Of a DNA stretch of 12,179 nucleotides, positions 6,655 through 12,179 are shown piece by piece. The position numbers were made by a program, and so were the translations under genes. The stretch's first letter is position 1. Each line of letters starts with the position of its first letter. The DNA is taken from assembly GCA_030672485.1 (NCBI GenBank), contig DAOVGH010000035.1:1-12179 (forward strand), read 5' to 3'. Origin of the DNA: Desulfobacterales bacterium (GTDB lineage: Bacteria; Desulfobacterota; DSM-4660; Desulfatiglandales; B25-G16). Below the pieces are notes generated by a model that was not told the origin of the DNA, ran no database searches, and saw nothing but the letters and a program-made list of their open reading frames with translations.

Positions 6655-7212
6655 ATGAGATTATCTCTTAATCAGCTGAAGGATGAGGAGGGATCGGTTA
6701 TGCTTGTTGCCTTTCTCATACTCGTGATTCTCACTCTCCTTGGAATATCGGCCACAAGCAGCACAGAGATTGAAATCCAAATTGCGGGAAACGAGAAGTT
6801 CCATGAGATCGCTTTTCATCATGCGGATAGTGGCATTTACTCGACCCCAAAGCTTATCTCCGCCTGTCTTGATAATGGAGCGGAGCAAGACGCGGCCGAA
6901 ATTACCTACCTGGGGAGCAGCGGTACCTTTTACAGGGAAATTATGGGTTTCGATACCCATGATTCCGCCACCGATATAAGATTCACCCTTGGCGGCCTCA
7001 ATGTGGATGTGGATGTTAACCGTATCGGTCAGGTAACCTTACCCGGCCAAGGCGCTGAATTCAGCAGTGGTGCAGAAGGGGTTGGCGTCGGTTCGGCCGG
7101 AGGAGTAGCCATTCTTTATGATATGGACTCTCTCGGGCAGGGCCCCGCTTCTTCCCTCTCCAATGTGGGCGCCGTTTATCGAAAAGTGGTGGGCGTTGTA
7201 GGTGGTCTATGA
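6655..7212 (+). CDS. pilX: PilX-like type IV pilus minor pilin
   Basis: Minor pilin of 185 residues resembling the PilX N-terminal family. After DEEG (residues 10-13) comes a hydrophobic helix (VMLVAFLILVILTLLGISA), then STEIEIQIAGNEKFHEIAF and HADSGIY, the usual PilX pattern of polar helix followed by an A-x-x-G motif. Cleavage would be Gly13^Ser14. The mature Glu5 is absent (Val18 there), as is common in PilX/GspK-type pseudopilins expected to cap the complex. I chose ATG 6655 because GGAGGGG (6642-6648) is 6 bp upstream; an alternative in-frame ATG at 6640 adds five residues and has GAGGA upstream. The C-terminus is Gly/Val-rich (GVGVGSAGGVA). The gene overlaps pilY1 by four bases (ATGA), which implies translational coupling. 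Confidence 0.83.
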   Translation: MRLSLNQLKDEEGSVMLVAFLILVILTLLGISATSSTEIEIQIAGNEKFHEIAFHHADSGIYSTPKLISACLDNGAEQDAAEITYLGSSGTFYREIMGFDTHDSATDIRFTLGGLNVDVDVNRIGQVTLPGQGAEFSSGAEGVGVGSAGGVAILYDMDSLGQGPASSLSNVGAVYRKVVGVVGGL

Positions 7213-10200
7213 AAACGAATAGATCAAAAACGATACTCATTTTGTCCCTTTTTGCCTTCCTTTCTCTTCCTACGCAACAGGGCCTGGCAGCAGAGCCTGC
7301 TATGGCCGATTACACCTCCTACCCTATTTTTCAGGTGAGTACTGTGGAACCCAATATCCTCATTATCTTGGACAATTCAGCCAGCATGAACGCTCAGGCC
7401 TACACCGGCGCCTATGATCATAATACCAAGTATTACGGGTACTTTGAACCCTATAAAAGATACAGGTACGGAAGTAATATCTTCGTGAGGGACACCAGTG
7501 GTGCCTGGGACGGGAATTTTCTCAATTGGCTGACCATGCGTCGGATTGATGTTGCCCGGAAGGTCCTCATGGGCGGTTTGGCCACCTCAAGGCAGGGTGG
7601 AGGGAATCAAACGAACATCGGTGAAACCCCTCCAGGCGGCTATGATTTTATAAAGGGTTATGACGATACGGGCGATGTAACCCCATTCACAAGCGGCACA
7701 TACTACACGTACCTTGTTGATGACGGTAATTTTTATGTGGACGGCAACACCTATGTCATACGGGTTGCTAAGAATATGAATACCCACTCCGATGAGGCCT
7801 ATAACTTCGTGGATGGCAATATCGCGGGCATCTTGCAGAAGATTGGTGACAAGGCCAGGTGGGGAAATGAATTTTTCAATTACGGGACGGGTAGGGGCGA
7901 GAGTGGCGGTTATATCGCCAGCGCGATCGGCACCAACATGCCATCCCTCATCACCAATCTTCAAAACACCCCATGCAATACCTTGACCCCTCTGGCCGAG
8001 GCCTATTATGTGGCCATGCAGTACTTCAAACAAGAGGATGTCCAGGATGGTTTGGAGTATCCCAACAACGTGATCCCTCATGCAAACGTAGGTGATGATC
8101 CCTATTATAACGGGACCGAGTTCGTCCATTGTGCCAAGAGCTTTGTCATTCTACTGACCGATGGTGCCTCCACCTATGACATGATGATACCTGACTTCCT
8201 CAAGGATTATGATGGGGATGGTAACGATCCAGGTACTTACCCTAACTATGGAACGGACTATCTCGATGATATCGCCCTCTATGCCCGCACCAATGACCCG
8301 AGGAGCGATCTAGACGGCGATCAGAACCTGATCCTATATACCATTTATGCCTTTGGAAACGATCCGAATGCTGAGCGACTGTTAAAGGATGCGGCAAAGA
8401 ATGGGGGTTTTATCGACAAAGACGGCAATAACCGCCCTGATCTTGAAGCGGAGTGGGACGCTGACAGTGACGGCAATCCAGATACCTATTTCAAGGCCGA
8501 TAACGGATATGAGCTGGAGGCCAAAATCCTGAGGGCCGTGAATGACATTCTTGAGAGGGCCGCCTCGGGTACGGCTGCTTCGGTCTTGGCCACCTCTGGA
8601 GGAGGCGAGGGCAACCTGGTCCAGGCCTACTACCGGCCCTCGGTTACCAGAGGCCTTACCGAGGTTAAATGGCTGGGATACCTTCAGTCCCTATGGATGG
8701 ATCCCTATGGCAACCTGCGAGAGGATTCCGACCAAGATCTTGCCTTCGATGTGGAAGCCGACAAAGTAATTACCTACTTTTCGGATCCTGCAACTGGAGA
8801 TACCCTGGTAAAGGGATTCAGTGTCAGTGCGAGCGATCCCTATCCCGATGTGGGGTCTGACTCCTATGAAGTTTTGGAACTCAGTGAAATAAGCCCCCTT
8901 TGGGAGGCTGGAGGCCTTCTTGCCCAGAGGGATGCGAACGACAGAAGAATCTTTACCTACCTTGATAAGGATGGTGACGGCCAGGTGGATGAAAGTACCA
9001 ACGATCCCTTTGATGACAGCGGTGAGGTCCTCGGATTTCATACCAGCTCTGCCACCCCTATAAAGCCCTATCTGGGCGTAAAGGATGATTCCACCTGGAG
9101 CTACTTAGGCGCAACGCATGATGACCGGGTAACCAACCTGATTAACTATATCCGAGGGAATGATATCTCTGGCCTAAGATCCAGAACCATCGATGGCAAT
9201 GTCTGGAAGCTGGGAGATATCGTTAACTCCACGCCAGTGTCTGTCTCCAGACCCCCCGATAGCTATCACCTCATTTACGGTGATGAGTCTTATGAAACAT
9301 ATTATAATGCATTCAAGGACAGGGAAACGGTCGTTTATGTGGGGGCCAATGACGGCATGCTCCATGCCTTTACCTCATGGCAATATGACACCGACACCAT
9401 GAGATATACAAGGCCTTCCAGCGCACCCGCATCGGAAAACATCGGCGATGAGCTATGGGCCTATATTCCTCAGAGCCTCTTGCCCCACCTTAAATGGCTT
9501 CCATCGCCTAACTATACCCATGTGTATTATGTGGATCTCAAACCGAAAGTATTCGATGCCAAGATCCTGCCGGATGACACCCACTATACGGATAGCGATA
9601 CGGATGATAACTGGGCAACCATCCTCCTGTGCGGCCTGAACATGGGAGGCAAACATATTCAGGCAGAGGGTGATTTCAATAACGATGGTACCGACACCGA
9701 AGCCAGAGATTTTTACCCCAGCTATGCGTGCATTGATGTGACTGATCCGAGAAGCCCCAGGCTGCTCTGGGAAAGGACGTATACGGACCTGGAAATGAGC
9801 ACATCAATCCCTGCGGTCCTAAAGGTGAAAGACAACTGGTTTGCGGTCTTTGGCTCAGGCCCGAACGATTATGAGGCAGAGAGCACAAAAAACGGGCACG
9901 TATTTGTGGTTGATCTAAAGACGGGGGATCCGTACAGTTCAGGGGCTAATGACTGGCTCTTCGAGACCAATGAATCCAGTGCCTTTATGAACTCGCCTGT
10001 CTCCCTGGACAAAGACCTAAACTACAACGTGGATGCCATCTATTTTGGCGAGACTTACCTCGAGGGCGGTAGTTGGAAAGGAAAGCTATACAAGATAACT
10101 GTTCCCTGGGTTGGCTCGAATGGAGAATATGACGGAGATGATATCTCCAATTATTCGGACGATCCATTACATGCTACAAATCCATGGAAGTTTTCCTCCC

Positions 10201-10952
10201 TTCTTGATGCGACCAGGCCGATCACAGCTTCCCTTGCCTTGAGCAAAGATACCTTTGGCAACGTATGGGTATATGCTGGTACTGGCCGATATTCTAACAC
10301 AGAGGACAAGACAGACGATGATACACAGTACATATTTGGTATCAAAGATCCATTCTACAATAGCGACCACACACCTACCGGCCTGTACGGTGATGATTAT
10401 TACCACGATTTGAGCACTTCTCTTGAGTTGCAGATGTCCGATCTGTTTGGTGCCGATTCCTACCTCGTAACCGAAGGCGGCGAGGTATTTGAAGCTGGCA
10501 CGAGCATCGGCACCTGGGATGATTTGTTAGCCTTGGTGCGGGCCAAAGATGGGTGGGTCAGGTCTTTGACGATCCCAAAGGAACGGGTTTTAACAAAACC
10601 TGCCATCCTGGGTGGAATGGTTTTTACGCCTTCATTTGTCCCCAACGACGATGTCTGCGGGTTCGGGGGTGACAGCTACCTCTATGGCCTGTACTACGAA
10701 ACAGGCACTGCCTATTACAAGTCAGTATTTGACCAAGGAACCAGTACAGTGGAAATTCAAGGCCAGGAAAGCGAACAGGTGTTAGAGAAGACTGCGCTGG
10801 GTTCCGGCTGGGCATCAAGCCTCGGGATACATGTGGGAATGGAAGAGGGGGCTACTGGATTTGTACAGCAGAGCACAGGTAATATACTCACCGAAGGCCT
10901 CAGTCCCGCGTTTGATATCAAGAGTGGCCTGAAATCGTGGCGAGAAAAGTAA
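7209..10952 (+). CDS. pilY1: PilY1/PilC-family type IV pilus tip adhesin and biogenesis protein
   Basis: Large secreted protein (1247 residues) that in known systems sits with the minor pilins at the pilus tip, opposes retraction and mediates attachment. A signal peptide spans about residues 1-28 (GLAA end). The N-terminal von Willebrand A-like domain shows the MIDAS motif DNSASM (55-60), the family signature NWLTMRRIDVARKVL, and LLTDG with Asp318. The C-terminal PilC-type beta-propeller is marked by VYVGANDGMLHAF (709-721), GTGRYSN, and a late DVCGFGGDSYLYGL stretch. Asp-rich calcium-loop-like motifs are at 333-340, 367-373, 403-411, 417-425 and 586-594 (DKDGDGQVD), with a looser one in GDFNNDGTD near residue 820. 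The 586-594 loop lies just before the propeller, where Pseudomonas PilY1 has its calcium site. No RGD motif was seen. Start overlaps the pilX stop; the stop overlaps the next gene's Shine-Dalgarno. Confidence 0.95.
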   Translation: MKTNRSKTILILSLFAFLSLPTQQGLAAEPAMADYTSYPIFQVSTVEPNILIILDNSASMNAQAYTGAYDHNTKYYGYFEPYKRYRYGSNIFVRDTSGAWDGNFLNWLTMRRIDVARKVLMGGLATSRQGGGNQTNIGETPPGGYDFIKGYDDTGDVTPFTSGTYYTYLVDDGNFYVDGNTYVIRVAKNMNTHSDEAYNFVDGNIAGILQKIGDKARWGNEFFNYGTGRGESGGYIASAIGTNMPSLITNLQNTPCNTLTPLAEAYYVAMQYFKQEDVQDGLEYPNNVIPHANVGDDPYYNGTEFVHCAKSFVILLTDGASTYDMMIPDFLKDYDGDGNDPGTYPNYGTDYLDDIALYARTNDPRSDLDGDQNLILYTIYAFGNDPNAERLLKDAAKNGGFIDKDGNNRPDLEAEWDADSDGNPDTYFKADNGYELEAKILRAVNDILERAASGTAASVLATSGGGEGNLVQAYYRPSVTRGLTEVKWLGYLQSLWMDPYGNLREDSDQDLAFDVEADKVITYFSDPATGDTLVKGFSVSASDPYPDVGSDSYEVLELSEISPLWEAGGLLAQRDANDRRIFTYLDKDGDGQVDESTNDPFDDSGEVLGFHTSSATPIKPYLGVKDDSTWSYLGATHDDRVTNLINYIRGNDISGLRSRTIDGNVWKLGDIVNSTPVSVSRPPDSYHLIYGDESYETYYNAFKDRETVVYVGANDGMLHAFTSWQYDTDTMRYTRPSSAPASENIGDELWAYIPQSLLPHLKWLPSPNYTHVYYVDLKPKVFDAKILPDDTHYTDSDTDDNWATILLCGLNMGGKHIQAEGDFNNDGTDTEARDFYPSYACIDVTDPRSPRLLWERTYTDLEMSTSIPAVLKVKDNWFAVFGSGPNDYEAESTKNGHVFVVDLKTGDPYSSGANDWLFETNESSAFMNSPVSLDKDLNYNVDAIYFGETYLEGGSWKGKLYKITVPWVGSNGEYDGDDISNYSDDPLHATNPWKFSSLLDATRPITASLALSKDTFGNVWVYAGTGRYSNTEDKTDDDTQYIFGIKDPFYNSDHTPTGLYGDDYYHDLSTSLELQMSDLFGADSYLVTEGGEVFEAGTSIGTWDDLLALVRAKDGWVRSLTIPKERVLTKPAILGGMVFTPSFVPNDDVCGFGGDSYLYGLYYETGTAYYKSVFDQGTSTVEIQGQESEQVLEKTALGSGWASSLGIHVGMEEGATGFVQQSTGNILTEGLSPAFDIKSGLKSWREK

Positions 10953-10964
10953 GGAGGGTTGTGT

Positions 10965-11345
10965 ATGTTCAAATTTGTTAGGGACGACCGCCTTAGGGCA
11001 TTTCTCTTCTGTTTAGTTTCCTTATTGCCCTTTTTGATGTCCGAGCCCATTATCGGTTTTGCGAAAAGCCCACCGATGGCCTTAACAAGATCTGGGTTCG
11101 TGAAGATCGATGGAAAAACCCGTAACGCTATCATCATAATAGAGCGTCATTTCACCGTGACGGAATCGACCACCATTTTGGATGTCCATGGAAAAAAGAT
11201 TCAACTGGATGATCTTCCCACACCCTGCAAGGCCAAAATTAGGTTCCGGTTAAGAATGGATCAGGATCCTGAGACTCTGAAAGTGGTGGTGAAAGAAGTT
11301 TTCCCCCACTCAAACACAGCGTGGAGCCCGCAAGGGCATAAGTGA
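10965..11345 (+). CDS. Small secreted protein of unknown function at the end of the pilus operon
   Basis: I do not recognise this 126-residue protein. It has a positively charged N-terminus, a hydrophobic segment (about 12-25) and a likely signal peptidase site near GFA^KS (31-35), giving a mature part of about 93 residues. That part alternates polar and hydrophobic residues as a small beta-barrel would: GFVKIDGKTRNAIIIIE, RHFTVTESTTILD, GKKIQLDDL, AKIRFRLR, LKVVVKEV. The pattern T-x-I-x-D-x-x-G-x-x-I-x-L-x-D-L recalls DUF5666-type small beta domains, but that is only a resemblance. One cysteine (Cys88) lies in the mature part, so no internal disulfide. AAGGAGG at 10951-10957, overlapping the pilY1 stop, is an ideal Shine-Dalgarno 7 bp before ATG 10965; a TTG at 10959 is less likely. 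Position implies a job in the cell envelope or pilus. Confidence 0.82.
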   Translation: MFKFVRDDRLRAFLFCLVSLLPFLMSEPIIGFAKSPPMALTRSGFVKIDGKTRNAIIIIERHFTVTESTTILDVHGKKIQLDDLPTPCKAKIRFRLRMDQDPETLKVVVKEVFPHSNTAWSPQGHK

Positions 11346-11630
11346 CAGGGCGCGAAGTGTACGAAATTAGATACAGATACGCGGGTTTTTCTACAAACCC
11401 ATGAAGGCATCAAAGCCCCGCCCGTGTCTTCTAGTCTCTTTTGCTTCTTCCCTTAAGCCACATGCCTGCAAACGGAATCTTCCTATCCCTGCCTCCGCAA
11501 GACTTTTCAAAATAGAGTATCAACTTCAGGATACATTTAATCCCCTTCCTTTGAAGTGCCCATAAAAAAGTAGACATCCAGGGAAATCTTTGTTAGTCTT
11601 TACCGAGATTGCGACAGTGCCCGGAGTATT
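11346..11630. other. Non-coding gap between the pilus operon and the GAF gene
   Basis: 285 bp without a supported gene. A 54-codon frame at 11401-11565 has no Shine-Dalgarno and a sequence of no recognisable character. A small hairpin lies at 11383-11400. The promoter of the GAF gene is presumably in the right half, but no strong -35/-10 pair stands out. Confidence 0.5.
11383..11400 (+). terminator. Weak hairpin after the pilus operon
   Basis: GGGTTT (11383-11388) pairs with AAACCC (11395-11400) around a 6-nt loop, 38 bp after the stop of the small secreted protein. There is no T-run after the stem, so it is a poor intrinsic terminator. The position is right, the structure is marginal. Confidence 0.25.
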
Positions 11631-12179
11631 ATGAGAGAACGGATGAATAGAGGATTGCCAACCCCTGATTCGCCCGCAGATCGCTTAAAAGAGATCTCCA
11701 CATGGGTCTCCTCTGTGCTTGACCTGGATGAACTTCTCGAGCTCATCATAGAAAAGGCTACCCGGATGATGCAGGCTAAGGCCAGTTCTCTGCTGTTATT
11801 GGATCAAAAAACCAGGAAACTCTACTTTAAGGTGGCCACAGGCGAGAAAAAGGAGGAAGTCAGGAAATATGAGGTCAACCTCGGCCAGGGGATTGCCGGA
11901 TTTGTCGCTGAAAAAGGAGAACCCCTTCTCATTCCCGATGTCAGTAAGGACCCCCGATGGGACAAGAGAATAAGCGAATCCACGGGCTTTCAGACTCGTT
12001 CCATAGCCTGTGTTCCCATGAAGACGGATGGCGAAATAATCGGGGTCATTGAAATCATCGATAAAGAAGACGGGAGTCCCATCCAGTATGAAGATATGAA
12101 AACACTGACCGTCTTCGCCGAGTTGGCCTCTTTAGCGATCAGCAATGCACGGAAGATCGACCAAGTCAAAAGGGAAAAC
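11631..12179 (+). CDS. GAF-domain signalling protein, N-terminal part (cut by right window edge)
   Basis: The first 183 codons of a cytoplasmic sensor protein. A short helical lead (DRLKEISTWVSSVLDLDELLELI, starting near residue 17) runs into a GAF domain of about residues 30-172. Typical GAF landmarks are AKASSLLLLD (49-58), NLGQGIAGFVAEKGEPLLIPDV, KDPRW, and VPMKTDGEIIGVIEIID, ending in the helix TVFAELASLAISNAR. GAF domains bind small ligands such as cyclic nucleotides or serve as dimer modules. The output domain lies outside the window; HD-GYP, GGDEF, histidine kinase and sigma54 AAA+ are all common after such a domain, and none can be favoured here. Start ATG 11631 has GGAG only 4 bp upstream; ATG 11643 is an alternative. 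A link to pilus control is possible from position alone. Confidence 0.85.
   Translation, partial: MRERMNRGLPTPDSPADRLKEISTWVSSVLDLDELLELIIEKATRMMQAKASSLLLLDQKTRKLYFKVATGEKKEEVRKYEVNLGQGIAGFVAEKGEPLLIPDVSKDPRWDKRISESTGFQTRSIACVPMKTDGEIIGVIEIIDKEDGSPIQYEDMKTLTVFAELASLAISNARKIDQVKREN

Noticed and set aside
7587..8129. 180-codon minus-strand frame inside pilY1
   Set aside because: Antisense to the PilY1 VWA region, with no domain of its own; long shadow frames are expected inside a 3.7-kb gene.
8101..8130. Idea that the PilY1 VWA domain is broken because DNSASM and LLTDG are ~260 residues apart
   Set aside because: A large insertion between these motifs is normal in the PilY1 family, and the frame is intact throughout.
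11401..11565. 54-codon reading frame between the pilus operon and the GAF gene
   Set aside because: No Shine-Dalgarno, no recognisable motif, and no continuity with neighbours; likely chance.

Overview
The window looks like a chromosomal stretch of a Gram-negative, probably anaerobic bacterium. Gene content and protein style (type IV pilus minor pilins with a large PilY1, a stand-alone PflX-type radical SAM protein, a GAF-domain sensor) fit a Desulfobacterota/Nitrospirota-like lineage. That placement is inference; no 16S rRNA or other decisive marker is present. Base composition looks moderate and even, with no tRNA, rRNA, CRISPR array, transposase or phage gene seen.

Layout, left to right. 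(1) Bases 1-1892, minus strand: the N-terminal ~630 residues of the replicative DNA polymerase III alpha subunit (dnaE), cut by the left edge. (2) A 269-bp divergent intergenic region. (3) Plus strand 2162-3866: a two-gene unit of a small, degenerate receiver-domain protein and rarA, the AAA+ ATPase acting at stalled replication forks. (4) A 234-bp gap holding a palindromic repeat built from copies of AATGTCAAA, then a small tandem repeat ending at the next start codon. (5) 4101-5036: a PflX/COG1313 radical SAM protein. (6) A 486-bp AT-rich non-coding region, probably the control region of the next operon. (7) 5523-11345: a tightly packed operon of pilW-, pilV- and pilX-like minor pilins, a 1247-residue pilY1, and a small secreted protein of unknown function. 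(8) A 285-bp gap, then the start of a GAF-domain signalling protein cut by the right edge.

How the parts fit: the minor pilins and PilY1 would form the priming/tip complex of a type IV pilus. PilY1 carries an N-terminal von Willebrand A-like domain, a C-terminal PilC-type beta-propeller domain and at least six Asp-rich calcium-loop-like motifs; PilW also carries one. The small secreted protein is read from a perfect Shine-Dalgarno that overlaps the pilY1 stop, so it is a good candidate for an extra component of the tip complex. dnaE and rarA are both replication genes, but they are divergently oriented and adjacency alone says little. I see no clear wholly new system; the points most worth a second look are the small secreted protein, the receiver lacking its acidic pair, and the AATGTCAAA palindromic element.
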